Assembly (NCBI GenBank): GCA_026395475.1
Contig: JAPLYQ010000029.1
Location: forward strand, 1-19,372
Length of the DNA stretch: 19,372 nucleotides
Reading direction: 5' to 3'
Origin: Candidatus Roizmanbacteria bacterium
GTDB taxonomy: Bacteria > Patescibacteriota > Microgenomatia > UBA1406 > GWC2-37-13
The notes under the pieces were generated by a model. The model was not told the DNA's origin. It was given only the letters and a program-made list of their open reading frames with translations, and did no database searches. The position numbers and the translations under genes were made by a program. Shown here one piece after another: positions 1 through 6,732 of this stretch; position 1 is the first letter of the stretch, and each line of letters begins with the position of its first letter.

Positions 1-128
1 GGAAAGTAGGAGTAACAGACCATGAGCCACACTTCATCCATATGAAGTCTTTCCTTCACTTGCTGTGCTACAAGATAATGCCCAATGTGAATAGGGTCAA
101 ATGCTCCACCTAAAATTGCAATTTTCAT
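1..128 (-). CDS. nadD: Nicotinate-nucleotide adenylyltransferase, 5' part (runs off window start)
   Basis: The minus-strand frame beginning with the ATG at 126-128 encodes MKIAILGGAFDPIHIGHYLV followed by a helix-like stretch and DEVWLM, then leaves the window after 42 codons. GGxFDPxHxGH is the nucleotide-binding N-terminus of the HxGH nucleotidyltransferase superfamily, and this version fits NadD best. NadD adenylylates nicotinate mononucleotide to deamido-NAD in the cytoplasm. PanC or CoaD relatives cannot be strictly excluded without the C-terminal half. A TACAAT box lies 8 nt upstream of the ATG, so the mRNA is probably leaderless. The gene is divergent from metK. Confidence 0.85.
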   Translation of the reverse strand, partial: MKIAILGGAFDPIHIGHYLVAQQVKERLHMDEVWLMVCYSYF

Positions 129-136
129 ACCAAATT

Positions 137-142
137 ATTGTA
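137..142 (-). promoter_or_regulatory. Putative -10 box of nadD
   Basis: TACAAT on the minus strand ends 8 nt before the nadD ATG. This spacing puts the transcription start at or next to the start codon. No convincing -35 box was found. Confidence 0.45.
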
Positions 143-197
143 CCACATGAAATCTATGTAAAAATATTGGGCCCTTTAATAATTAATACATATTAAC

Positions 198-226
198 TTG
201 CAATTCCGATTTGTTGTATATAGAAT
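198..226 (+). promoter_or_regulatory. Promoter of the metK riboswitch transcript
   Basis: TTGCAA (198-203) and TAGAAT (221-226) are separated by 17 nt. The predicted transcription start near 232-234 coincides with the first strand of riboswitch helix P1, which supports both calls. Confidence 0.65.
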
Positions 227-229
227 GTG

Positions 230-352
230 AGCTATATCAAGAGAGATGGGGAGAGATCTGGCTCGTTATCACACCCATCCGACAACCGATTTGCCACTCT
301 TTCAGGCAAACGCGGTGCCACCACCAGCCCCTTAACCAAGGGGATATGATAC
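230..352 (+). promoter_or_regulatory. SAM-I (S-box) riboswitch aptamer upstream of metK
   Basis: The segment has the S-box core: ATCAAGAGAG at the start, CGACAACC in the middle and GGTGCCA followed by a small hairpin. Visible helices are P1 (ATATC 234-238 with GATAT 343-347), P2 (GATGGG 245-250 with CCCATC 274-279), P3 (TTGCC 291-295 with GGCAA 305-309) and P4 (CCCCTT 328-333 with AAGGGG 338-343). The P2-loop to J3/4 pseudoknot is CTGG 258-261 with CCAG 324-327. The gene controlled makes S-adenosylmethionine, the ligand, so feedback repression is expected. Only 30 nt separate the aptamer from the metK ATG and no GC hairpin with a U-run is present. Control is therefore more likely at translation, or through the 3' side of P1, than by a standard terminator. 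Confidence 0.88.
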
Positions 353-382
353 GCCATTATAATTTGGAAATATTTATTTTCT

Positions 383-1486
383 ATGTTCCATTCTACTTTT
401 ACATCTGAATCTGTGTGTGCAGGTCATCCCGATAAAATTTGCGATCAAATATCTGATGCTATTTTGGACGCTACATTAACTAAAGATAAATTTGCAAGAG
501 TTGCAGTTGAAACTCTTGTAACAAAAAATTTTGTTGCGTTGGCCGGCGAAGTTACCTCAAAGGTATTGATTGATTATAAAGATGTAGCTGCTTCTGTTAT
601 TCGCGAATTGGATTATATCGATCCTATTCTAAAATTTACTGATAAATCTCCTGTTATTGTAAAAATACATAGTCAGTCACCAGAAATTGCAATGGGCGTA
701 GATGAAATGGGAGCAGGGGATCAAGGAATGATGTTTGGATATGCATGCAACGAGAGTCCAGAACTCATGCCACTTCCTATTGCACTATCACATGCACTTG
801 CAATGAAAATTGATCAAATGAGAAAAACAAAACTCACCTATTTAAGACCAGATGGCAAAACACAAGCAACAATTCGCTATGAAAATGATAAAGCGATTGG
901 TATTGAAACATTAGTACTTGCTGTCCCACATAGTGAAAAGGTAGAACTCGCAAAGGTGAAATTAGATTTAATGAAATATGTAGTTGCTCCTGTATTGGAA
1001 AAATACAAATTGAGTATTGATGAAAGTCATGTTATTGTAAATGGAACAGGAGTATGGCATATTGGTGGGCCAGCTTCTGACACCGGGGTTACTGGACGAA
1101 AAATTGTTGTAGACACATATGGAGGAATGGCGCGTGTTGGAGGGGGTGCATTTTCAGGAAAAGATCCAACAAAAGTAGATCGCTCTGGGGCATATGCAGC
1201 TCGCTATATTGCAAAAAATATTGTGGCAGCAGGGTTAGCGGATCGTTGTGAAGTACGCCTTGCATATTTTATAGGTGCAAAAAAACCTCTGATGCAAGAA
1301 GTAGAAACCTTTGGAACGGAAAAAAAATAAAAAAAAATAATTAATGATTTTATGTTTTCACTTTTGGATACCTCTGTATATGGAATATTAAAAAAACTCA
1401 ATTTAAGACGCCCTATATACTTTAAAACGGCCTCATATGGCCACTTTGGAAGGTCCCAGTTCCCTTGGGAAAAAGTAGTTAGTTAG
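383..1486 (+). pseudogene. metK: S-adenosylmethionine synthetase, interrupted by an in-frame TAA
   Basis: Makes S-adenosylmethionine from methionine and ATP. From the ATG at 383 the protein shows GHPDK (residues 14-18, ATP site), GAGDQGMMFGYA (about 109-120, family signature) and GGGAFSGKDP (about 253-262, phosphate-binding loop). The frame meets TAA at 1328-1330 after 315 residues, whereas the family is usually about 380. Continuing in the same frame from 1331 gives 51 more residues that are clearly MetK, including LNLRRPIY and TASYGHFGR and ending EKVVS, with a natural TAG at 1484-1486. One substitution (for example TCA or AAA to TAA) inside an A-rich run explains the break. Without the last 52 codons, part of the C-terminal domain is lost. 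It may be a pseudogene, an assembly error or a read-through site. The SAM riboswitch directly upstream fits the assignment. Confidence 0.9.
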
Positions 1487-1515
1487 ACTATAAGGTTTTT
1501 CAGGGCTAATAACTC

Positions 1516-1544
1516 TTGCAAAACAGAACAGTCAGCGTTATAAT
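1516..1544 (+). promoter_or_regulatory. Promoter of rpsB (leaderless)
   Basis: TTGCAA (1516-1521), a 17-nt spacer and a perfect TATAAT (1539-1544). The rpsB ATG begins 8 nt after the -10 box, so the transcript should start at or one or two bases before the start codon. There is no room for a ribosome binding site. Confidence 0.8.
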
Positions 1545-1552
1545 GTATAGCT

Positions 1553-2398
1553 ATGGAAGAAAAAAAATATAACACAAAGGAAATCGAAAAATTATTTGAG
1601 GCAGGAGCTCATCTTGGGCACAAAAAAAACAGACTTCATCCAAAAGCACGAAAATACGTCTATAAAATGGTCAACGGAGTAGCAGTAATTGACCTTACAA
1701 TCACCGCAGAACAGCTTCATGTTGCTAAAGAATACTTAAAAGATGCAGCAAAAAATGGTAAAAGATTGCTTGTTGTAGGCACAAAACGCGTCGCAAGTCA
1801 ATTTGTACAAGAATATTGTAAAGAAAAGGGAATCCCACACATCACAACCAAATGGATGCCTGGACTTCTTACCAACTTTGAAACACTCTCTAAAAATACA
1901 AAAAAAATGATCGATTATGAGGTTGGAAAAGAAAATGGCTCATGGGATCAATTCGTAAAGCACGAAAGAACAAAGATGCAAAAGGATCTCAATAGACTTA
2001 AAAGACTTTATGGTGGAATTGAAGATATGAAGAAAAAGCCAGATGTTCTTTTCATAATTGACATCAAAAGAGAAAAGAATGCTCTCAAAGAAGCAAAACA
2101 GAATGGTATTCCAGTTATCGCCATCACAGATACAAATACAAACCCTGACACAGTTGATTACCCAGTTGTTGCAAATGACGACTCTCCAACTTCAGCACAC
2201 TATGTCATTGAATCTATATTGTCAGCATATACTGTTGAAAAATCAGAAGAAGCAAAGGCAACAAAACCAAAAGAAGTAAAAAAAGAAGAGGTTGTCAAGA
2301 CAGAAGAAGCAAAGGTTGAAACAAAAGAAGAAGTAAAAGAAGAAAAAAAAGTAAAGAAAGTTGCAAAAAAAACAGTAAAAAAAGAAACTAAAGAATAA
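1553..2398 (+). CDS. rpsB: 30S ribosomal protein S2 with Lys/Glu-rich C-terminal tail
   Basis: Component of the small ribosomal subunit, helping to place S1/S21-side elements near the mRNA exit. Family features include FEAGAHLGHKK near the N-terminus, RLLVVGTKRVA, KWMPGLLTNF, and PVIAITDTNTNPDTVDYPV with NDDS after it. The S2 core ends at about residue 228. The last ~50 residues are a low-complexity Lys/Glu/Val tail absent from E. coli S2; such charged tails occur in reduced genomes but their role is unknown. The start follows a perfect promoter with no leader. tsf follows after 33 nt, the usual rpsB-tsf order, and the two are probably co-transcribed. Confidence 0.97.
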   Translation: MEEKKYNTKEIEKLFEAGAHLGHKKNRLHPKARKYVYKMVNGVAVIDLTITAEQLHVAKEYLKDAAKNGKRLLVVGTKRVASQFVQEYCKEKGIPHITTKWMPGLLTNFETLSKNTKKMIDYEVGKENGSWDQFVKHERTKMQKDLNRLKRLYGGIEDMKKKPDVLFIIDIKREKNALKEAKQNGIPVIAITDTNTNPDTVDYPVVANDDSPTSAHYVIESILSAYTVEKSEEAKATKPKEVKKEEVVKTEEAKVETKEEVKEEKKVKKVAKKTVKKETKE

Positions 2399-2431
2399 GT
2401 TTCTTGTATTTATCATTTTAATTTTCTTCCT

Positions 2432-2890
2432 ATGGCAATTGACATGGCAAAGCTAAAAGAACTTCGTGAGAGAACAGGTGTTTCATTTGCACTTTGTAAA
2501 AAGGCATTGGAACAAACAAATAATGACGTATCATCTGCTGTAAAAAAACTTCAAGAATTAGCAGGAGAAAAAATTGAGGAAAAATCAAAACGAACAACAT
2601 CTGCTGGTGGGATCTTCAGTTACATTCACCACAACAAAAAAATTGCAGCCATGGTAGAACTCGCTTCCGAGACAGACTTTGTTTCTGGAAATGCAGATTT
2701 TCACAAGGTTGGTCAAGAAATCGCTCTCCATATTGCCTCTATGCCAGCTAAAACTGTTGAAGAGCTTCTTGAACAAGAATATGTAAGAGACCCAAGCAAA
2801 AAAATTAAAGATCTTATCAAGGAAGCAGTCCTTAAATTCGGAGAAAATATCAAGGTAAATCGATTTTTACGCTGGGAATTAGGACTTTAA
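2432..2890 (+). CDS. tsf: Elongation factor Ts, short form
   Basis: Exchanges GDP for GTP on EF-Tu. The N-terminal UBA-like domain carries the family signature LRERTGVSFALCKKALEQTN (residues about 11-30), and the core has ETDFVSGN, corresponding to ETDFVARN in most bacteria. The protein ends at GENIKVNRFLRWELGL, near where the core domain stops. At 152 residues it is about half of E. coli EF-Ts and lacks the second core subdomain and coiled-coil extension. It lies 33 nt after rpsB and is followed almost at once by frr. pyrH, which normally sits between tsf and frr, is absent. No SD motif precedes the ATG. Confidence 0.95.
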   Translation: MAIDMAKLKELRERTGVSFALCKKALEQTNNDVSSAVKKLQELAGEKIEEKSKRTTSAGGIFSYIHHNKKIAAMVELASETDFVSGNADFHKVGQEIALHIASMPAKTVEELLEQEYVRDPSKKIKDLIKEAVLKFGENIKVNRFLRWELGL

Positions 2891-2892
2891 CT

Positions 2893-3393
2893 TTGATTTT
2901 AGATTTAAATTATAGTTTAATATTACATGGATCTAAATATGAAGATATTATTGTTGAAGCATATGGTGGCTCCACAAAATTAAGATTAAAAGAACTTTCA
3001 ACCATTACTACAGATGGAGCAAGTGCACTTCTTATTGCACCATTTGACCCCTCAACTATCATTGATATTGAAAAAGGTATTTTAAAAAGCCCACTTGGCA
3101 TTTCTCCACAAACACAAGGAACACGTATCACAATCCGTATTCCTCCTATGTCTCAAGAACAACGAGATAAATATGTAAAACTTGTTGGTCAAATGATTGA
3201 AGAAAAAAGATCTATTATTCGTAATCATCGAGATGACGTAAGAAAAAAAATCCGAGATGAGTTTGAAAAAAAGACATTAACAGAAGATGATAAATATCGA
3301 TTGGAAAAGGATATTGATACACTCACACAAAAGGCAAATGAAGATATTGCCTCCGTCAAAGCTGCAAAAGATACCGAAATTCAGCAAGTATAA
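2893..3393 (+). CDS. frr: Ribosome recycling factor, N-terminus missing or divergent
   Basis: RRF splits post-termination ribosomes together with EF-G. The match is clear from VEAYGGSTKLRLKEL onward: an IAPFDPS segment like the family IxPWD, ILKSPLGISPQ, RIPPMSQEQRDKYVK, then EEKRSIIRNHRDD, which includes the conserved Arg region of the helical domain, and the final long helices ending DTEIQQV. The first ~25 residues are not normal: the first helix and the RTGRA-type motif are replaced by NYSLILHGSK, and there is no ATG in frame. The listed start is a TTG 2 nt after the tsf stop and is uncertain; the frame stays open upstream to 2836, inside tsf. The 166 residues compare with about 185 for the family. 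It could be truncated, divergent or mis-sequenced. Confidence 0.88.
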   Translation: MILDLNYSLILHGSKYEDIIVEAYGGSTKLRLKELSTITTDGASALLIAPFDPSTIIDIEKGILKSPLGISPQTQGTRITIRIPPMSQEQRDKYVKLVGQMIEEKRSIIRNHRDDVRKKIRDEFEKKTLTEDDKYRLEKDIDTLTQKANEDIASVKAAKDTEIQQV

Positions 3394-3454
3394 GCCTACA
3401 ATCCCTTTTTGTGCTACTTTTAGAGTTGGCTTGTTTACAGGTAAGGAATTCTGC

Positions 3455-3460
3455 TACACT
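3455..3460 (+). promoter_or_regulatory. Putative -10 box of the RDD gene
   Basis: TACACT ends 6 nt before the ATG at 3467, the same spacing seen at proS, dnaX and prs. A TTGTTT (3431-3436, 18-nt spacing) or TTTACA (3434-3439, 15-nt spacing) may serve as the -35 box. Confidence 0.5.
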
Positions 3461-3466
3461 TACAAA

Positions 3467-3958
3467 ATGAAGTCTTTGGTAAAAGTGCAATACTCTGGTT
3501 TCTTTCGTCGATTAGGGGCAATGCTTCTTGACCTTCATTTTGTTCCATTTGTCATCGTAATACTTACGATAGCTCATATTCTTGATAAAGGTTTATTTTC
3601 TTTATATATCATCCTGGCTATGCCATTCTATTCAATTTTCACTGAATATTTTTTTGGCATGACTCTGGGAAAATGGCTTGTTGGAATAAAAATAAAAACG
3701 GATAAATTATATCGACCTAGTTTATTAGTGCTTGCTCGTAGAGAGCTCTTGCTGAAGCCTTTTTTACTCCTTTTTTTCTTTATGGGAATATGGAATATGT
3801 TCTTCAATGAAAAAAAACAAACAATGTATGACAAACGACTTGGACTTGTGGTCGTAGTGTGGAGGAAGGCTTGGATATCATATGTATTTGCATTCCTCGC
3901 AGTGCTTTATATTGTTTTTGGAATACTCACTTTTACAATTTACCCACTTCATTTTTAG
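3467..3958 (+). CDS. RDD family integral membrane protein
   Basis: A 163-residue membrane protein. FFRRLGAMLLD near the N-terminus supplies the Arg and first Asp of the RDD motif. Two hydrophobic helices follow (about 27-45 and 48-66), then TLGKWLVGIKI, a further helix around FLLLFFFMGIWNMFF, the QTMYDKRLGLVVV segment containing the second Asp, and a last hydrophobic helix. RDD proteins sit in the cytoplasmic membrane and some have been linked to ion transport, but the substrate here cannot be read from sequence. The ATG at 3467 is chosen over upstream in-frame codons because it begins the RDD homology and has a -10 box 6 nt before it. The next gene is the M50 protease. Confidence 0.85.
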   Translation: MKSLVKVQYSGFFRRLGAMLLDLHFVPFVIVILTIAHILDKGLFSLYIILAMPFYSIFTEYFFGMTLGKWLVGIKIKTDKLYRPSLLVLARRELLLKPFLLLFFFMGIWNMFFNEKKQTMYDKRLGLVVVVWRKAWISYVFAFLAVLYIVFGILTFTIYPLHF

Positions 3959-3967
3959 TTTCTATCA

Positions 3968-3997
3968 TTGCGAGAGAACTATTTTCTCCTGTATAAT
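3968..3997 (+). promoter_or_regulatory. Promoter upstream of the M50 protease gene
   Basis: TTGCGA (3968-3973), 18-nt spacer, TATAAT (3992-3997). It would start RNA near 4004 and leave a leader of about 39 nt. A second candidate, TATAAC at 4025-4030, would give a nearly leaderless start. Confidence 0.55.
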
Positions 3998-4042
3998 ATT
4001 GTCTGTTCTATTTTTAACGAATATTATAACTTTAAAACTGAT

Positions 4043-5194
4043 ATGTTTTCCCTCATACTTTTTATTTTGATTCTTAGTTTTTTAGTGTTAATTCATGAGT
4101 TCGGACATTTTATCGCTGCAAAAAAAAATGGTATTAAGGTAGAAGAATTTGCTATCGGTTTTCCTCCTCGACTATTTGCTATAAAAAAAGGAGAAACAAC
4201 ATACACCATAAATATCTTTCCACTCGGAGGATTTGTTAGGTTATTTGGTGAGGAATATCAAGGTCTCAGTGACGAACCAACAGACAAAGATAGAGCCTTT
4301 GCATTCAAAAAACCATACCAGAAAGCACTCGTAGTTGCTGCTGGAGTCTGCATGAATATTGCTTTTGGAGTCATTATTCTCTATGGAATAATTGCGTCTA
4401 ATGGTTTCATATCAGATCCTTTACCTCTCTTGTTTCCTCATCACTTTACCTTTGGTGTACAGCAGGGAAGAGTTATTGCTACCAATTTAGCAAAAGGGTC
4501 TCCAGCTGAAAAGGCAGGGATAAAACCTGAAGATATTATTTCTTCTTATTCAATCGATTCTGATAGTGCAATTGTTCGTCTCAGTTCTGCCCAACAACTC
4601 ATTGATATGATTAAAAAATCTCCTGGAAAAAAAGTCTACCTTGAGACTGTTAATTTAAAAAATGGAACAACAAAAACAGTTCCTGTAGTTCCACAATATA
4701 ATGCGACCTTAAAACGAGCAATAATTGGTGTAAGTCTTATTGATGGCATTGTTATTTCGTATGAAAAACCAGTCGATAAACTATTCTCTGGCTTTATGCA
4801 TTCTTATAATGTCCTTGAGTATAATTTCAGTGCTATTGGCAAACTTATCGGTATGGCTATTAAAGAGAAGAGTACAGCTCCCGTTTCTGGTGCTGTTGCG
4901 GGTCCTGTTGGAATATACGGCGTCGTAAATGATATGGTGCAAACCTCTGGCGCACAACTTGTCAAAAATATTCTCAATCTTATGGCTTTACTGTCACTTT
5001 CACTCGGCGTTATGAATATACTGCCGTTTCCAGCTCTCGACGGAGGACGTATGGTATTTGTTGTCTATGAATGGATTACAGGTAAACAAGTCAATAAAAA
5101 GGTGGAGAATATAACCAATATTGCCGGATTTGTATTTCTCATGGGTGTTGCTCTATTGGTATCAATAAGTGATATATTGAAGCTATTGAAATAA
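4043..5194 (+). CDS. rseP: RseP-type site-2 membrane metalloprotease (M50)
   Basis: Intramembrane zinc protease of the RseP/site-2 family, which cleaves transmembrane segments, classically anti-sigma factors and leftover signal peptides. The first helix contains HEFGH (residues 18-22), the zinc-binding HExxH. The next region has GxPPRLF and the INIFPLGGFVRLFGE loop typical of RseP. A single PDZ domain follows around VIATNLAKGSPAEKAGIKPE. The C-terminal membrane part has NILPFPALDGGRM, with the third zinc ligand in LDGG. At 383 residues it is slightly shorter than the two-PDZ E. coli protein. The ATG at 4043 begins the first membrane helix; the frame extends upstream but that part lacks family similarity. 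The position between frr and proS matches the conserved bacterial cluster. Confidence 0.93.
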   Translation: MFSLILFILILSFLVLIHEFGHFIAAKKNGIKVEEFAIGFPPRLFAIKKGETTYTINIFPLGGFVRLFGEEYQGLSDEPTDKDRAFAFKKPYQKALVVAAGVCMNIAFGVIILYGIIASNGFISDPLPLLFPHHFTFGVQQGRVIATNLAKGSPAEKAGIKPEDIISSYSIDSDSAIVRLSSAQQLIDMIKKSPGKKVYLETVNLKNGTTKTVPVVPQYNATLKRAIIGVSLIDGIVISYEKPVDKLFSGFMHSYNVLEYNFSAIGKLIGMAIKEKSTAPVSGAVAGPVGIYGVVNDMVQTSGAQLVKNILNLMALLSLSLGVMNILPFPALDGGRMVFVVYEWITGKQVNKKVENITNIAGFVFLMGVALLVSISDILKLLK

Positions 5195-5201
5195 AAAATT
5201 A

Positions 5202-5246
5202 AATATCAAAGATTAAAATGTTTTTTGATCTATATTTTTTGATATT
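5202..5246. repeat. AT-rich inverted repeat after rseP
   Basis: AATATCAAA (5202-5210) pairs with TTTGATATT (5238-5246) in the spacer between the protease and kinase genes. The motif TTTTGATAT recurs at 5264-5272. Such AT hairpins occur in several spacers of this window and could be weak terminators or spacer repeats. Confidence 0.5.
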
Positions 5247-5274
5247 TTATTTTTAACTTTTGATTTTGATATTG

Positions 5275-5280
5275 TATACT
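5275..5280 (+). promoter_or_regulatory. Putative -10 box of the first kinase gene
   Basis: TATACT ends 5 nt before the ATG at 5286, suggesting a leaderless mRNA. Confidence 0.5.
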
Positions 5281-5285
5281 AAGTT

Positions 5286-5846
5286 ATGGAAAACACATAC
5301 AAAAACATAACCATCTCAGGAAAAGTAGCAGTTGGAACAACAACTCTTTCTCGCAATCTTCAAACGATCCTCGGTTGGAAGCATATTAATGCAGGTTTTA
5401 TTCAACGAGAGTACGATCGTATGCATAATATTCATGAAAACATGCAGGGAGCTTCTTCTCGTCCTGATGATCATGAACAAAGTATCGAAGCAATGACAAA
5501 AAAAATGCTCACAGAAGAAGAACATCTTATCTATGAAGCCTGGCTATCAGGGTTTGTTTCAAAAGATATTCCTGGAGTTTTGAGAGTTCTTGTATATTGT
5601 TCCCATGATGAAGTACGCGTAGATCGTGTTATGAATAGAGAAAATGTGAGTGTAGATGATGCAAAGAAATGGATTAGACAAAGAGAAGACGAAAATATTG
5701 CAAAATGGAAAAAACTATACGGTGATTACGACTTTTGGGATCCAAAATATTACGATCTAGCTATTGATACTTATGGATGTGGACCAATGGAAACCATGGG
5801 AAAAGTACTTGATAAATTAAAATATAAAGGAACTTTCAAGAAATAA
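5286..5846 (+). CDS. Cytidylate kinase-like P-loop protein, copy 1 (no P-loop lysine)
   Basis: A 186-residue nucleoside-monophosphate-kinase-fold protein like the (d)CMP kinase-like families of archaea and small bacteria. The N-terminus reads ITISGKVAVGTTTLSRNL, a P-loop in which the usual Lys is Thr (GxxxxGTTT). WKHINAGFIQREYDR follows as the NMP-binding segment. A lid-like region has RENVSVDDAKKWIRQREDEN, then YDFWDPKYYDLAIDT near the end. The neighbouring gene is a clear paralog with an intact GKS. The missing Lys may be a normal variant of this family or mean weak activity; substrate preference cannot be read. With pyrH missing from its usual place, such kinases could help with pyrimidine monophosphates, which is speculation. 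Confidence 0.8.
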   Translation: MENTYKNITISGKVAVGTTTLSRNLQTILGWKHINAGFIQREYDRMHNIHENMQGASSRPDDHEQSIEAMTKKMLTEEEHLIYEAWLSGFVSKDIPGVLRVLVYCSHDEVRVDRVMNRENVSVDDAKKWIRQREDENIAKWKKLYGDYDFWDPKYYDLAIDTYGCGPMETMGKVLDKLKYKGTFKK

Positions 5847-5867
5847 TTAATACGTTTAAACGAAAAA

Positions 5868-6389
5868 GTGTATTCAAAAATCACCATTTCGGGTAAAATC
5901 TGCACAGGGAAATCTTCTGTGTTCCGTGAATTACTTGAAAAATTAAAGTGGCCAACATTTTCTTCTGGTGCATACTTTAGGGAATATTCCAAGTCCCACA
6001 ATCTTGAATTAAATAATGCAGAAGAACAAACAAATATACTTACTCGTAAGGTCGATGGAATGGTAAAAGAGATGTTGCATAAACCTGGGCATTTATTGCT
6101 TGATGCATGGCTTGGGGGAGTGTTGGCAGAAGGAACGAATGATGTTCTCACGGTTCTCCTTACTGCAGATGACTCAATTCGGTTTAAACGGTTCGCAGAA
6201 AGAGAAAAGGTATCATTAGAGGTAGCACAAAAAGAAGTGATACTTCGTGATTCGAGTTGGTTTGAGAAGGTGAAGAAAATTCATAATCGCTCTGACTTTT
6301 TTGACAAAAAAAACTACAACCTCATTATTGATACTTCACATTTAGACATAGATCATATTGCTTCGCTTATTTTAAAAAAGCTTTCATAA
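5868..6389 (+). CDS. Cytidylate kinase-like P-loop protein, copy 2
   Basis: A 173-residue paralog of the preceding kinase, starting at a GTG 21 nt after its stop. The P-loop is ITISGKICTGKSSVFRELL (intact GxxxxGKS). Shared blocks with copy 1 are FSSGAYFREYSKSH (against INAGFIQREYDRMH), LLDAWLGG (against IYEAWLSG), AEREKVSLEVAQKEVILRD (lid-like) and SDFFDKKNYNLIIDTS. It is probably a nucleoside monophosphate kinase acting on CMP/dCMP or a relative. The tandem arrangement points to a duplication followed by divergence. No SD motif precedes the GTG; it may be translated by re-initiation after copy 1. The broad family is well supported, the exact substrate is not. Confidence 0.8.
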   Translation: MYSKITISGKICTGKSSVFRELLEKLKWPTFSSGAYFREYSKSHNLELNNAEEQTNILTRKVDGMVKEMLHKPGHLLLDAWLGGVLAEGTNDVLTVLLTADDSIRFKRFAEREKVSLEVAQKEVILRDSSWFEKVKKIHNRSDFFDKKNYNLIIDTSHLDIDHIASLILKKLS

Positions 6390-6436
6390 CGATCTATCTT
6401 GCTTTCTATGTTATTTTTGGTAAAGTGTTAACTTAT

Positions 6437-6682
6437 ATGAGGGAAAATCCTCGAGCTGATCTAAAAAAAATTGAAAACTGGAGTAAGAATAATGCTCCAA
6501 ATGTTGCACTTCAATTAGGATATGTTTTAAATAAGCGCTTTATTCGTGCGGTTACAGAATATGGGAAAGATTTAAGAAGGAGCAATGAAATGGAACAAAT
6601 AAAGGTGACTGACTTTATCCCTGTCTTTGGAGAAAGATTTCTGAGAGGATATACACCCCCACTTAAAAGAGACCGAAAATAA
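6437..6682 (+). CDS. Small basic protein of unknown function
   Basis: An 81-residue protein starting MRENPRADLKKIENWSKNN and ending GYTPPLKRDRK. I do not recognise a family. It is rich in Arg and Lys with no membrane segment or Cys. The segment FIRAVTEYGKDLRRSN could form a basic helix. A TTGCTT (6399-6404), 16-nt spacer, TAAAGT (6421-6426) promoter lies 10 nt before this ATG. A GTG at 6425 would add four residues but overlaps that -10 box, so the ATG is preferred. It ends about 50 nt before proS. The reading frame fills the gap well, so a real gene is likely. Confidence 0.6.
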   Translation: MRENPRADLKKIENWSKNNAPNVALQLGYVLNKRFIRAVTEYGKDLRRSNEMEQIKVTDFIPVFGERFLRGYTPPLKRDRK

Positions 6683-6720
6683 AAAAATTTCTCCCACTAG
6701 CCACTTTTCACTACCCACTG

Positions 6721-6726
6721 TATAAT
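6721..6726 (+). promoter_or_regulatory. -10 box of proS
   Basis: Perfect TATAAT 6 nt before the proS ATG, preceded by TG but with no good -35 box. Leaderless transcript expected. Confidence 0.65.
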
Positions 6727-6732
6727 ACATAC

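Noticed and set aside
211..408. A 65-codon open frame upstream of metK
   Set aside because: It lies on the SAM riboswitch and overlaps the metK start in another frame; the RNA structure explains the sequence better.
1328..1330. TAA in metK as evidence of an alternative genetic code
   Set aside because: Other genes (metK-proximal rpsB, tsf, rseP) end in TAA, and TGA ends dnaX and recR, so no stop codon is reassigned generally. A local mutation or error is simpler.
2058..2279. Open frame inside rpsB in another phase
   Set aside because: Shadow of the Lys/Glu-rich S2 tail; low complexity and no start signals.
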